Part shown: positions 33,170 to 42,389 of the stretch, one piece after another
Numbering within the stretch: position 1 is the stretch's first letter
Layout: each line of letters opens with the position of its first letter
DNA from: JABDIY01 sp963803845
GTDB taxonomy: Bacteria > Actinomycetota > Acidimicrobiia > Acidimicrobiales > SZUA-35
Reading direction: 5' to 3'
DNA length: 64,000 nt
NCBI GenBank assembly: GCA_963803845.1
Contig: CAWDNZ010000005.1
Location: 372,001 to 436,000 of the forward strand
The notes under the pieces: generated by a model
What the model was told of the DNA's origin: nothing
Database searches by the model: none
What the model saw: only the letters and a program-made list of their open reading frames with translations
Program-made: the position numbers and the translations under genes

Positions 33170-34426
33170 ATGAAGGTGCGGGTTGGAGTCGCGGTATTGA
33201 GTTTGCTGATGACGGGCACGGCTGCAATTGGAGTGTCCCCGGCTCTTGCACAGACTCCGATCGATGTTCAGATGACCGCTCCGGCACAAGGCTCAACCTT
33301 GCGCCCGGGTCCGGTGGTAGTGGAGGGCCGGCTCAACGGCTTGACGGCCACCGAGACCACCAGTGTTGTCTTTGCGATAGACGTCTCGGGATCTACTCAA
33401 GATGTCGCCGGTGACTGTAATGACGATCGGCGGGTCGATTCGAATGACGACCTGAACGGCGATCGAGCAGTTGGCACGGTCCTCGATTGTGAGATCGCCG
33501 GAGCCCAGGCTCTCGTGCACCAAATGGTGAGCCGCCCGGACGTGGAGGTTGGACTCGTGGGCTTTGGTTCAAGCGCCCGCTCTGCAGATATGTCTCCAGC
33601 AACAGGGTGGCAGCCGTTCTCGGGACCTGCGATCGACTTTGACCGCAACGGTGGGCGGGACGTTGATCAGGTGCTGACCGGCCTGCAGGTCGGCCGGTTG
33701 ACGAGCTTCGCGGCAGGATCCGTTGGCACTGGCACGAACTTCACCGATGCGTTGACTCAATCGGAGTACACGCTTCGGAGCTCGGCTGCGATCGGCCCAG
33801 AGTACGTTTTGTTTCTGTCCGACGGCGAAGCCAGCACACCGTCAACGACCACGATCGATCGGTTGGCCTCCCGTGGTGCCATCGTGCAAACATTCGCAAT
33901 TGGAGGCGACTTTGGTGGCGATCCATGTGGGTCTGGTCGAGCCTTGCGGACGATTGCTGATCGGACCGGCGGCACCTGCTCAGTAGTGAACGACCCCACC
34001 GACCTCGTTCCTTCCCTGACGGGTTCGATCGGCGTCGTTGAAACGCAGGTATCTGTCTATGACTCCAATGGCAAGCTGTGGCAGACAAAGCCTGGCGGGG
34101 CATCTGTCCTCGGAGAATTCCGCACCGTCCTTAGCTGGGTGCCGCGGGGAACTTGGACCGTTGAAGTCGTCGCCTCCGGCAATGGCTCGACCGGTAGATC
34201 ACGCCGGACCATCATAATCGAGGGCTCAGACAAGCCAATGGCTCAAGCGACTTCTGTGGCTGAACTCTCTCTTTCGGTGGATTTTCAGCCGAACATGCCA
34301 ATGTCCTGCGTCTCTATTGGGCGTCTTCAATCGGGATCCCGATCTGTCCGGTGCCAAATACTGGATCGGCATCAGCGAGCGCGCCTTCGCTTGACACGAT
34401 CGCCATCAATTTGCTGCTTCGGCTGA
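33170..34426 (+). CDS. Secreted von Willebrand factor A domain protein, frameshifted at C-terminus
   Basis: The ATG at 33170 follows GGAGG and a signal peptide (residues about 5-28, ending ALAQ). After an Ig-like strand-rich region, the VWA domain spans about residues 60-290 with the MIDAS motif DVSGSTQ, an EF-hand-like Asp-rich loop (NDDRRVDSNDDLNGD) inserted after it, and FLSDGEAST. A second beta domain follows (VSVYDSNGKLWQ...RTIIIEGSDKP). The last 60 residues are out of frame relative to the coding signal, which switches to a DUF4214 domain in another frame at about 34290. The protein as listed therefore lacks its intended C-terminus. It sits between the OmpA-type gene and the phosphatase. 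Confidence 0.78.
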   Translation: MKVRVGVAVLSLLMTGTAAIGVSPALAQTPIDVQMTAPAQGSTLRPGPVVVEGRLNGLTATETTSVVFAIDVSGSTQDVAGDCNDDRRVDSNDDLNGDRAVGTVLDCEIAGAQALVHQMVSRPDVEVGLVGFGSSARSADMSPATGWQPFSGPAIDFDRNGGRDVDQVLTGLQVGRLTSFAAGSVGTGTNFTDALTQSEYTLRSSAAIGPEYVLFLSDGEASTPSTTTIDRLASRGAIVQTFAIGGDFGGDPCGSGRALRTIADRTGGTCSVVNDPTDLVPSLTGSIGVVETQVSVYDSNGKLWQTKPGGASVLGEFRTVLSWVPRGTWTVEVVASGNGSTGRSRRTIIIEGSDKPMAQATSVAELSLSVDFQPNMPMSCVSIGRLQSGSRSVRCQILDRHQRARLRLTRSPSICCFG

Positions 34427-35274
34427 GTTCAAACGAACCTATGGTTCTGTTGATGATCGCCGCTACGTAGAAATTCTGTATGGCAATGTGCTTGGTCGGA
34501 CGCCGGATGTTGGCGGGTTCAACTACTGGTATGGACTGGTGATCGAAGGAAAGCTCACCCGAGGGTCGTGGTGCGATGGGTTTCTGCTAGTCAGGAGTTC
34601 AAGTCTCGGAAGCCCTACCCCACGCCTCCTCCGGCACCAGCCATCGATTCCAGTCCCGGAGTTCCGGTGGTAAGCGAGGTCGAGATTCTCTCTGTCACTT
34701 CAGAGAGCGCTCGGTTTCGCTTCACAACGGATGAGTGCAGCGGTTCCACCTACGTGGTTCACAACGTCTACTCCGGCGGTGGAGGGTATCCCGGGTACAA
34801 CGAATGCTGGACCGAGACACCAGTTGCTGCTCGGAGCGCGCCATTCACGGCGGACACGTTGAAGCCGGGCACCACCTACACCGTTGATTTAGGCGGTGTG
34901 GCCCGGAATGGTGTTAAAGGCCCACTTCGGACGGTCACGTCTACAACCCTCAGCGAAGCGGCGACGCTGGCTCCTCTGATACAATCTCAAACTTGAAAGT
35001 GGACAATCTGAACCCCGACGTCGGCTCTTGTCAATCTTCACCCTCAGATCAATGCGTTTGGTCCACCTTTTGTGTCAATTGCTGGTTGCAGCATTTCGAC
35101 GTGTTCCTCAATACCATCAGTGCTGGCTGGACCACTACGCCAATCTCGGTATCTCGCCGTTCACGCCTGGGCCCCTTGTTCCTGGCACTACTTACACGGT
35201 GGAGGTGCAGGTCTTCCGAAGTCGGGCATCTCCTCAACAACGAAGATCATCTCGTCACTACACCGTCTAGTTAG
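34288..35274 (+). pseudogene. Out-of-frame remainder of the VWA gene: DUF4214 domain and FN3-like repeats
   Basis: The coding signal continues from the VWA gene but hops between frames. HANVLRLYW at about 34293 is in one frame, VFNRDPDLSGAKYWIG in another (from about 34323), which hits a TGA at 34392, then FAASAEFKRTYGSVDDRRYV and EILYGNVLGRTPDVGGFNYW, and from about 34565 RWVSASQEFKSR. This is a DUF4214 domain, as shown by the intact one at 55320. Then come one Cys-containing beta repeat in the frame of 34568-34996, and traces of a second (SPFTPGPLVPGTTYTVEV near 35160) broken again. At least five single-base breaks occur in 300 bases of the DUF4214 part. Either a decayed gene or very poor local sequence. 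Confidence 0.7.
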
Positions 35275-35498
35275 GCAGTCCTGCGAATGCTTCTGATCGA
35301 GACAATCGGTGAAGACCTCGGGGTGGCCCTGCGCAAAGCGTGGGCGGGGGTCGCCGGCGTCGAAGGCCGATGCACCAAAATAGAGTAGTTCTTCTTCATC
35401 CTGAAACAGCGACAGTGAAACTTTGGACTCAACCCTTCGCGAAAGAATAAAACGATAATTCGTCGGAGTCGCTACTTGGAGACGAAGAAGGCGAAACA

Positions 35499-36212
35499 GT
35501 GCCTGGGTGCGCGCGTCAACTTGGGAGTCAGAGCTTCGTGGGTCATGTTCGAAAGAGGAATGAGACTTCTGGGGTGAAGATCAGCGGTCGCTGGTTCGTT
35601 GTTGCCGATGGTATGGGTGGTGAATCCGGCGGTGAGCTTGCCGCTAGCACGGCGGTTGCATCCCTTTCACTGCGAGCAGGTGAGCAGGTTCCAGATTGGG
35701 ACAGCCTGTTGGACGAGGTTAACGGCGATGTGCATCGGAGTCTTGCCGCCGTGGGTGCACCGCAGGGTGGCACCACGCTGGTGGCGATCTGTTTCAATTC
35801 TGGGGTTCCAACCTTGGCTCATATCGGCGACTCGCGGGCGTATCGGCTGCGCCGTGGTGAGCTCGTCGTTGAACCATTAACAGTTGATCACAGTGTCGCT
35901 GCCGAACTCCGTGCGGCGGGGGAGAGCGTTGAGCTGTACAACCGCAATATCGGACGTGCCGACGCCCTGACCCGATATATCGGCGGACCGTCGGCCTATC
36001 GACCCACGTCTTCATCGCCTGTCTTGAGTGCGGGGGATCGTGTCCTGCTGTGTACCGATGGCGTCTACGGGCAGCTCGACCCTCAAGCCATCGTTAGCTG
36101 CCTGACGCTGGACGGCTGCGGTGAGGCCGCCGATGAGTTGGTTCGGTTGTCCGATGCAGCTGGAGGGCGGGACAATGCCACGGCCTTAGTGATCGAAGTG
36201 GCATGGGCATAG
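35499..36212 (+). CDS. PP2C-type Ser/Thr phosphatase
   Basis: A 237-residue phosphatase of bacterial PstP type without a membrane part. Motifs are GHVRKRNE at the N-terminus, VVADGMGGESGGELAA, GGTTLVAI, HIGDSRAYRLRRGEL, VLLCTDGVYGQ and GGRDNATALVIEVA. These give the two-metal centre. One difference: the first motif reads RNETS, whereas the family has RNED, so an Asp that helps hold metal is replaced by Thr. Activity may be weakened. Starts at GTG 35499; nearer starts are not evident. It overlaps the following FHA gene and would reverse the kinase signals of this island. Confidence 0.85.
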   Translation: MPGCARQLGSQSFVGHVRKRNETSGVKISGRWFVVADGMGGESGGELAASTAVASLSLRAGEQVPDWDSLLDEVNGDVHRSLAAVGAPQGGTTLVAICFNSGVPTLAHIGDSRAYRLRRGELVVEPLTVDHSVAAELRAAGESVELYNRNIGRADALTRYIGGPSAYRPTSSSPVLSAGDRVLLCTDGVYGQLDPQAIVSCLTLDGCGEAADELVRLSDAAGGRDNATALVIEVAWA

Positions 36213-36784
36213 AAGAGTCCCGCTTCACGTCGCCCAAAGATTGGCGAGAGATCCCATCTGAAGAATTCGATCCGTTCATCGATCCCATCGGTCTAGATCT
36301 CGCGACGCTCGGTGATCCCGCTCTGGACCTACCGGGGCTTTCTTCGCTGGTTCCTCAGGTGCCGAGCACTTCGCAGAACTCATTTCCAGAGTCTCCGGAG
36401 CTTGATGTCGGTGAGTCGACTATTCTCCCTGACCTGGAGATCGTTCTAGACGACGGGCGGCGAATCGGAATCTCGGGTCGTGTTGTAGTCGGGCGTGAAC
36501 CTGGTGGGCCCGGCGGAGACCTTGACGGCGCCACGGGTGTCATCGTCGATGATGCCACCGTCTCGCGCTCGCACTTGGAGATCGAAGGGGAGCGTGGTTC
36601 TGCGAAAGTTCGTGATTTGGGATCCACAAACGGCTCTGAAATCGAACTTCAGGACAGCGCTGTCGCTCTCGGAGGCGAGTTTGTTCGCTTGCCAATTGGT
36701 GCACGAGTCGTGTTTGGCGAGAGGTCACTGGTGCTGGGCTTTCGAGTGCCCGATCACACCGGGACGATCGGGGGATCGGTTTAG
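36203..36784 (+). CDS. FHA domain protein
   Basis: A 193-residue soluble protein starting at an ATG inside the end of the phosphatase gene (10-base overlap). The N-terminal 80 residues are acidic and Pro-rich and probably disordered, with Ser/Thr that a kinase could modify. The FHA domain occupies about residues 90-185: VVVGREPGG, VSRSHLEIEGE and VRDLGSTNGSEIEL, all phosphothreonine-recognition loops intact. FHA proteins bind phosphothreonine on kinase substrates. The start codon of the EssC-like gene follows the stop with no gap, so it belongs to the same transcript. Confidence 0.9.
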   Translation: MGIEESRFTSPKDWREIPSEEFDPFIDPIGLDLATLGDPALDLPGLSSLVPQVPSTSQNSFPESPELDVGESTILPDLEIVLDDGRRIGISGRVVVGREPGGPGGDLDGATGVIVDDATVSRSHLEIEGERGSAKVRDLGSTNGSEIELQDSAVALGGEFVRLPIGARVVFGERSLVLGFRVPDHTGTIGGSV

Positions 36785-37109
36785 GTGGATCTGCTTTTGC
36801 GGGCCGAGTTTCCAACCAGCTCCATTGATGTTCCGTGCGTAGTGGATGATCTCTCCACCGTCGGTGAGCTTCGCGGCCTACCTGGTGTCGGAGGGAATCG
36901 GATTTCCCGTTGACAATCCGACGCTGCACCGCCGCAGCCGGGGCGAGCTGCGCCTTCACCCCGGGATTCCGCTTTCATATGCAGACCTCCGGACGGGCGA
37001 TCGCGTAAGAGTGGTTGCGCACGATGGGAGCTCGCTTCGACCCGATGCATCGAAGACGGCTCGAATGATCGTCGTTACTGGGCCGGATTGGGTGCCGTCT
37101 TCGAGCTGA
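36785..37109 (+). pseudogene. N-terminal fragment of the EssC-like gene: ubiquitin-like (YukD-like) domain, frame-broken
   Basis: From a GTG at 36785, abutting the FHA stop, the frame reads VDLLLRAEFPTSSIDVPC and DDLSTVGEL, then at about 36870 the signal moves to another frame (AAYLVSEG, VDNPTLHRRSRGELRL, PLSYADLRTGDRVRVV) and at about 37092 to a third that joins the 37088-38077 frame. The beta-grasp pattern with a terminal DLRxGDRVRV strand resembles YukD or the ubiquitin-like part of T7SS proteins. Total length 36785-41066 minus three one-base shifts gives one uninterrupted EssC-like gene. Domain call is moderately sure; the frame breaks are plainly visible. Confidence 0.55.
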
Positions 37110-38077
37110 CACCGGGAACCAGCACGATCGGCCGATCCAACAAGTGTGATGTAGTACTCAACGACCCTCAGGTCTCCCGCCAACACGCCACGGTGAGAGT
37201 GAGTGATGAAATCACCGTCTCTGATCAGGGTTCTATTAATGCGACGGAGGTGAACAGTCTGCCGCTCGTCGGCTCCCAACACGTGCGGCCCGGGGATCAC
37301 GTTCTCTTCGGGAGCTCTGTGGTCCGCTTCGAGCATTCCGGTTTACCCGCTCCCTCGACAGGGTCACCACACAAGGTGTCCTTTAACCGTCCTCCACGTA
37401 TCTACAAACCTTTCACCGGCGGTGAATTGGAACTGCCGGCACCCCCCGAGCGGCCCCGCAAGCAACGCCTTCCGATGATTTCGGCAGCGGCTCCGCTGAT
37501 CCTTGGCATCGTGTTGTACTTGCTAACTCGCAATATTGCGACAGTCCTCTTCGTGGCCTTCAGTCCCATCCTTATTCTGGGTAGCTGGTATGAGGGGCGT
37601 CGATCTGGACGTCATGACTATGGGGAACGGGTGACCGAACACGAAGACCACGTGCACGAGATTCTTGTCGAGATGACGGACCTTCTCAATGCCGAGGTGT
37701 CCCAGTTCTACGCAGATTCACCCGGGCCGCACGAGCTGGAGGCAATGGTGCGGGAGTTGGATCCCCGGCTCTGGGAACGATCACACGGTAAGGCCCTCTT
37801 TCTCGACGTGCGGGTGGGTGTGGCCCCGGCCACCTCGAGCAGTCGCTTGACCCTCGCATCTGGTGGCAGTCGTGAAGACCGGGCACGACTGATGGAGTAT
37901 CCAGCACGGTACGCAACGCTTCCGGATGTACCGGCCCTCCTTCACCTTGGCCGAACTGGAGGTGCCGGTGTGAGCGGTCCGCCCGGTCGGGTGTATGGCG
38001 TTGCACGCTCGGCGCTCGTGCAGGCAGCCGTGCTTCACTCGCCAGCGCAGTTGGTGATCTGCCGCGCTAACGAGTGA
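37088..38077 (+). CDS. EssC-like protein, FHA and transmembrane part (5' portion of a broken gene)
   Basis: This 329-residue frame holds an FHA domain (FELTPGTSTIGRSNKCDVV, VSRQHATVRV; residues about 3-85), a linker, two membrane helices at about 130-170 (PMISAAAPLILGIVLYLLT and ATVLFVAFSPILILGSWY), and the beginning of the cytoplasmic domain with ERVTEHEDHVHEIL. FHA plus two helices before FtsK modules is the plan of Firmicutes EssC; mycobacterial EccC has no FHA. After LVIC the signal moves to another frame at about 38062 and joins the ATPase frame through ALTSEDQLPELAWLKWLPQT. So this and the next two entries are parts of one gene. The TTG at 37088 is probably not a real start. Confidence 0.75.
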   Translation: MGAVFELTPGTSTIGRSNKCDVVLNDPQVSRQHATVRVSDEITVSDQGSINATEVNSLPLVGSQHVRPGDHVLFGSSVVRFEHSGLPAPSTGSPHKVSFNRPPRIYKPFTGGELELPAPPERPRKQRLPMISAAAPLILGIVLYLLTRNIATVLFVAFSPILILGSWYEGRRSGRHDYGERVTEHEDHVHEILVEMTDLLNAEVSQFYADSPGPHELEAMVRELDPRLWERSHGKALFLDVRVGVAPATSSSRLTLASGGSREDRARLMEYPARYATLPDVPALLHLGRTGGAGVSGPPGRVYGVARSALVQAAVLHSPAQLVICRANE

Positions 38078-38111
38078 GGATCAGCTCCCGGAGCTCGCCT
38101 GGCTCAAGTGG

Positions 38112-41066
38112 TTGCCCCAGACCAGAGCAACAACTAGTCCCATCACCGGGCGACATCTTGCCGATTCACCGGACTCCTGTCTTGGACTTCTGGCAGAGCT
38201 AAATGTGTTGATTGCGGAACGAATCGAAGCGCTGCGCCAGGCTGGATCCGGTTCAGTCGTACCAGTCAGCATCCTGGTCGTCGTTGATGACAGCGTGCCA
38301 GTTGAGCGTCCCAGACTCAACCAACTGCTAGAGAACGGTCCACAGGTCGGTGTCTTTCCCTTCTGGATCACCGACGACCCCTCCCGTCTACCAAGCACTA
38401 TCGGTGCCTCGCTGGTAGTCGCTCCGGACGGATCGTCGGCCACACTCGCTGATGCAGTTCGAGGTGAACGCCTTCCGGGTATTAGGACTGAGGAGCTTTC
38501 AGTCCCTGAAGCGGAAGGGATTGCCCGCCACCTGTCGCCGGTCATAGATGTTTCCTCCGGGGCCAGTGATGATGGTTCCCTGCCGCGAACCGTCTCGCTG
38601 GTCGATCTGCTGGGTGGAGTAGGCATTCTGGAGGACTCACTCGGAATCAAGGAGCGGTGGGATGAGTCGGCCGAGTCACGTGGGCTACGAGGCCCGGTTG
38701 GCGCCACCGCCTCGGGCACATTGAGTCTGGACCTGCGCCATGACGGACCGCACGGGCTCGTGGGCGGAACAACTGGTGCAGGAAAGTCGGAATTTCTCCA
38801 AGCGCTGATTGTGGGTCTGGCTGCGACGCTCAGCCCGGAACGAATCTCGTTCCTCCTGGTCGATTACAAGGGCGGGTCCGCATTCAAGGAATGCACGGCG
38901 CTTCCCCACACGGTCGGAATGATCACCGATTTGACGCCAAGCCTCGTCGCTCGGGCGCTGACATCGCTTCGCGCCGAGCTGCACCGTCGGGAACGTCTGC
39001 TGAACAAGGCCAATGCCAAGGACCTCATGCAAATGGAAGCCGACCGGCATCCGGAAACGCCTCCCAGTCTCGTGATAATGATGGACGAGTTCGCGGCCCT
39101 GGCGAGGGAGGTTCCTGACTTCGTTGACGGAGTGGTCGATATCGCTCAGCGGGGCCGGAGCCTTGGTATGCATCTCCTGTTGGCGACCCAGCGTCCAGCG
39201 GGCGTAGTTACTCCAAACATCAAGGCCAACACCAATCTTCGGGTTGCCCTGCGAATGGCGTCGGACGACGAGAGCATCGATGTTGTGGACTCACCCGCTG
39301 CGGGCCAGATCGACAGGGGAACCCCGGGCCGGGGGCTCGCCCGTCTCGGGCCAACTGAACTCATCCGCTTTCAGTCTGCCTACGTCGGAGGCGTAACTGC
39401 TGTAGAGGAGGCGAAGAGCCGTTTGGAGGTCGGGGTCTTCGGCTTCGGCACCGTTCAATGGAAGAAGCGTCCGAGCGCAGGACCGTCCAGGCGACTGGAT
39501 GCTGAGTCCGACCTCACTCGATTGGTCGCAATTATCAATCGAGCGACCCTTGAGGAAGGCATCCCTAGGCCAACTCGACCGTGGTTGTTGCCGTTGCCGT
39601 CCACCGTGGATCTCTTGAGTCTGCCTCGATCCGAGACCGATGCCGAAATAGTCTTTGGACTGGTAGATGACCCCGCACATCAGACTCGCCTCGTTGCCGC
39701 ATTCAGGCCTGACAAGGAGGGAGCAATGCTCTTCTACGGCACGGGCGGCTCGGGGAAGACCGTCGCACTTCGAAGTCTTGCCGCTGCGGCGGGCCTCTGC
39801 AGGGATCGATCAAGAGTGACCGTTCATGCTCTGGACTTCGCCGGCCGGGGTTTGGACCTTCTGGACGCGTTGCCTCACGTCGGGTCGGTAATCCCCGGTG
39901 ACGACTATGAGATGGTAACTAGGCTGCTGGCCGACATTCAGGAACTCATTGCGAGCCGGTCCCGCAGTTTCGCCGCGGCACGTGCGTCAAGTCTCTCCGA
40001 GTACCGAACAGCCGCAGATTGCGACGAGATCCGCTGGTTTGTGCTTCTGGATGGATTCGACAATTTCATGGCGGCGTATGAACGAATAGACCGAGGTGTG
40101 TGGGCGGAGTTGTTGCCTCGGCTGGTGGCAGACGGCCGCCAGGTTGGGGTTCATTTCATCATGACAGGAACACGACGGGGGACGTTTCCGATGGCGCTGA
40201 CTTCGGCGGTCCAGAGACGGTGTGTCTTTCGGATGGCAAGCGAAGAGGACTACCACTCCCTCAACGTCGATCCAAAGGTATTTGACCAGGACAGCCCGCC
40301 GGGCCGATTCCAGCTCGGTGAGTATGTAGCGCAGGCGGCAATCGTGGGTGGTGATTCACCAACGGCGATCGAGGCGTTGGCCCTGCGGCATCTCGGTGAG
40401 GCACAAACAGCCCACGGGGGTCACATTGCGGCAGCGATCCGGACACTCCCTTCGGTTGTGGAGTTGGATACTACGGCGATCGTGAAATCGGGATCGATCC
40501 CGCTGATGTTGAACGACAATTTCGAGTTTCACGGACCTTCACTGGAGCGACATCTTCTCGTTGTTGGACCCAACCGCAGCGGGCGCTCCACCGCTCTCTT
40601 AGCGATCAGCAGACTGTTGGCGGAGAAAGGCGAGAAGATCGTTGGAGCGATCTCCGCCCGGAATGGGTCCCTGCCTGGCTTGTCTAAGCTGAGCTCGGCC
40701 GAGGCGGCTGAATATTTCGCGGATCTGGCGAGTCGGACGGATCTTCAAGGGATTCTCTTGGTCGACGATCTGCAGAGCTACGTAGAGACCGAGGCCGAGT
40801 ACCCTTTTCAAGATCTCGTTTCCAGTGCTCCTTCGCTTGTGGTCGTGGCATCCTGCGATTCGGCTACTGCTCGCAAGGGCTACTCCGCCGCGATTGGTGA
40901 ACTGCGCCCGGATGCCGAAGTGATTCTTCTACAACCCGATCCCGATATGGATGCGGACCTTTTGGGCGCTGCGCTTCCGCGGACGCAGCGCCCGTTCGGT
41001 CCAGGCCGTGGTGTTCGGAGAAATGGAGACTTGGCCGAGATCGTCCAACTGGTCAGTTGCCTGTGA
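38112..41066 (+). CDS. EssC/EccC-type FtsK-SpoIIIE ATPase (3' portion of a broken gene)
   Basis: A 984-residue frame with three P-loop ATPase modules typical of type VII secretion motors. Module 1: LVGGTTGAGKSEFLQALIVG at about 217-236, VMMDEFAALAREVPDF-type Walker B (MMDEFAAL), LLLATQRPAGVVTPNIKANT and RVALRMAS. Module 2: FYGTGGSGKTVALR at about 540-553. Module 3: VVGPNRSGRSTALLAI near 818, in which the P-loop Lys is Arg, as is common in degenerate third modules, with LLVDDLQSY. In EccC proteins the modules bind substrate signals and drive export. The FHA/TM half is the preceding frame; the break is at 38062. The intact ATPase half argues that some function is kept or the break is recent. 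Confidence 0.88.
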   Translation: MPQTRATTSPITGRHLADSPDSCLGLLAELNVLIAERIEALRQAGSGSVVPVSILVVVDDSVPVERPRLNQLLENGPQVGVFPFWITDDPSRLPSTIGASLVVAPDGSSATLADAVRGERLPGIRTEELSVPEAEGIARHLSPVIDVSSGASDDGSLPRTVSLVDLLGGVGILEDSLGIKERWDESAESRGLRGPVGATASGTLSLDLRHDGPHGLVGGTTGAGKSEFLQALIVGLAATLSPERISFLLVDYKGGSAFKECTALPHTVGMITDLTPSLVARALTSLRAELHRRERLLNKANAKDLMQMEADRHPETPPSLVIMMDEFAALAREVPDFVDGVVDIAQRGRSLGMHLLLATQRPAGVVTPNIKANTNLRVALRMASDDESIDVVDSPAAGQIDRGTPGRGLARLGPTELIRFQSAYVGGVTAVEEAKSRLEVGVFGFGTVQWKKRPSAGPSRRLDAESDLTRLVAIINRATLEEGIPRPTRPWLLPLPSTVDLLSLPRSETDAEIVFGLVDDPAHQTRLVAAFRPDKEGAMLFYGTGGSGKTVALRSLAAAAGLCRDRSRVTVHALDFAGRGLDLLDALPHVGSVIPGDDYEMVTRLLADIQELIASRSRSFAAARASSLSEYRTAADCDEIRWFVLLDGFDNFMAAYERIDRGVWAELLPRLVADGRQVGVHFIMTGTRRGTFPMALTSAVQRRCVFRMASEEDYHSLNVDPKVFDQDSPPGRFQLGEYVAQAAIVGGDSPTAIEALALRHLGEAQTAHGGHIAAAIRTLPSVVELDTTAIVKSGSIPLMLNDNFEFHGPSLERHLLVVGPNRSGRSTALLAISRLLAEKGEKIVGAISARNGSLPGLSKLSSAEAAEYFADLASRTDLQGILLVDDLQSYVETEAEYPFQDLVSSAPSLVVVASCDSATARKGYSAAIGELRPDAEVILLQPDPDMDADLLGAALPRTQRPFGPGRGVRRNGDLAEIVQLVSCL

Positions 41067-41115
41067 CGGGCCCTACTGACTCCGTCGCTGTGCTCGCGAG
41101 GATGAGCGTTGACAG

Positions 41116-41137
41116 GGATGGGGACTCGACCCCATTC
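41116..41137 (+). promoter_or_regulatory. Island palindromic motif, copy 3
   Basis: ATGGGGACTCGACCCCATTC is nearly identical to the copy at 33035. It follows the EssC stop and lies 18 bases before the GTG of the next gene (33 bases before the alternative ATG). Confidence 0.6.
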
Positions 41138-41154
41138 TGCTGCCGTCGGATCTC

Positions 41155-41913
41155 GTGGATGATGAGTTCATGAAACTTCATGAGGATCTTCGATCGAGCC
41201 TCGGCGCTTTGGCGTTCGCAGCTGCCTTTGCTTGTGGTCTGGCACTGACCTGTTTGCTGTCGATCGTGATGGCGGGTGGCAGCAACGATCTTGCTGAAAC
41301 GATCCTGGAGGAACCAGCGGTGCGTTCCGATGTTGAGGACCGCATTGTTGCGGCTGCGGTTGAGCAGGCCCCAAGAATCATTGGTACGGACCTCATTGAA
41401 AAGGCGGCCACGGCGGTACTGCGGTCTGATCGTGCTGATCCCTTGGTGGAGGATGTGGTAGCGGCCGGAATTGGCTATCACCTTGGCCGTAGTTCTGGCG
41501 ACGTAGAGGTCTCGTTGGGCGATTTCATTCAGCTGGACGGCGTCGTCGGCATGCTGCTCGATTCAACTGACGTTACGTTCACTGTCCCAGTGGCGGAGGA
41601 CTCAATGCGACTTCGAACGGCGGTCCTCATCGTGTTCATGGGAACAGCGTTCGCATGGGCGGCGCTAGTGTCCGTTCGGACGTCGTCGCTGGCCGGTTCC
41701 ATGCTTTCCGCGGCTACTGGAGCGATGACGGCGGCACTGCTTGCATGGTTCGGTGTGGGGGGTGCCGCTGCAGCCCTTCCGCGAACGCTCGTTGCCGCCC
41801 AATGGCCTGCGGTTCTGTTTCTCGCCGCTATCTTGCTTGCCACTTCGCTCATCGCAAGCGCTGTGCCGGCTCGAGTGGTTGGCGAAGCCAACCTTTCAGG
41901 AGACCAAAGATGA
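41155..41913 (+). CDS. Membrane protein of the secretion locus, unknown function
   Basis: A 252-residue protein. One helix near the N-terminus (about residues 15-42), a periplasmic-side segment of about 100 residues with VEDRIVAAAVEQAP and ADPLVEDVVAAGIG, then three to four helices at about 155-240. I do not recognise a T7SS component such as EccB, EccD, EccE, EsaA or EssB. A GTG at 41155 and an ATG at 41170 are both possible starts. It lies between the EssC motor and a lipoprotein gene with which it overlaps by ATGA, so membership of the secretion apparatus is plausible. Confidence 0.7.
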   Translation: MDDEFMKLHEDLRSSLGALAFAAAFACGLALTCLLSIVMAGGSNDLAETILEEPAVRSDVEDRIVAAAVEQAPRIIGTDLIEKAATAVLRSDRADPLVEDVVAAGIGYHLGRSSGDVEVSLGDFIQLDGVVGMLLDSTDVTFTVPVAEDSMRLRTAVLIVFMGTAFAWAALVSVRTSSLAGSMLSAATGAMTAALLAWFGVGGAAAALPRTLVAAQWPAVLFLAAILLATSLIASAVPARVVGEANLSGDQR

Positions 41914-42371
41914 CGAAGTCATTCAAGGCGCTCGTGTCTGTCGCCACAGCATCTGCCGTGTTGATGAGTAGTTGCAGTGGTAATCGGTCCGTTGATGCGT
42001 TCTGTTCCACTCTAGAGAACGAGCAGGAGCGGATCCTGGAGCAGCTGGAGACAAATCAAGCGAACGCACAGGACCTCAGCGCACGAGGTGATGATCTCGC
42101 CGCAGCCTTTACATCTTTGGCGGGAGTGGGGGTCGCTTTGGGGGATCTAGCGACGTATTTCAACCGTCTCGCCGCAGTCGCCCCGACGGAGATCCAGGAC
42201 GACGTTGAGGTTGTGGCTGAGGAGTATGACAAGCAGCTCGACAATGCAGGATCTGCTGCGTCGAACCCCCTAGGAGCGATTGGCTCCGGAATTGTGTTGG
42301 GGTTCAAGGCGGCGGTCCAACTTCAGCGCGTTGATTCCTTTGCCCGCGAAAACTGCGGACAGGGAATCTGA
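41910..42371 (+). CDS. Lipoprotein of unknown function
   Basis: A 153-residue protein starting at the ATG at 41910, overlapping the previous stop by four bases, with GGAGA upstream. The signal peptide ends in a lipobox (VLMSSC). The mature part is mainly helical, with a long Glu/Gln/Ala-rich stretch (residues about 35-75), so a coiled-coil is likely. No family is recognised. Coupled to the membrane protein gene, it is probably an extracytoplasmic partner. Confidence 0.75.
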   Translation: MTKSFKALVSVATASAVLMSSCSGNRSVDAFCSTLENEQERILEQLETNQANAQDLSARGDDLAAAFTSLAGVGVALGDLATYFNRLAAVAPTEIQDDVEVVAEEYDKQLDNAGSAASNPLGAIGSGIVLGFKAAVQLQRVDSFARENCGQGI

Positions 42372-42389
42372 AGACTTCGGCTAGAGGAC

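Noticed and set aside
34488..34673. Short DUF4214-containing frame as a separate small gene
   Set aside because: It has no start signal and is the continuation of the VWA gene after frame breaks.
41155..41913. Calling the membrane protein EccD or EsaA
   Set aside because: It has too few helices for EccD and no long extracellular coiled-coil as in EsaA.
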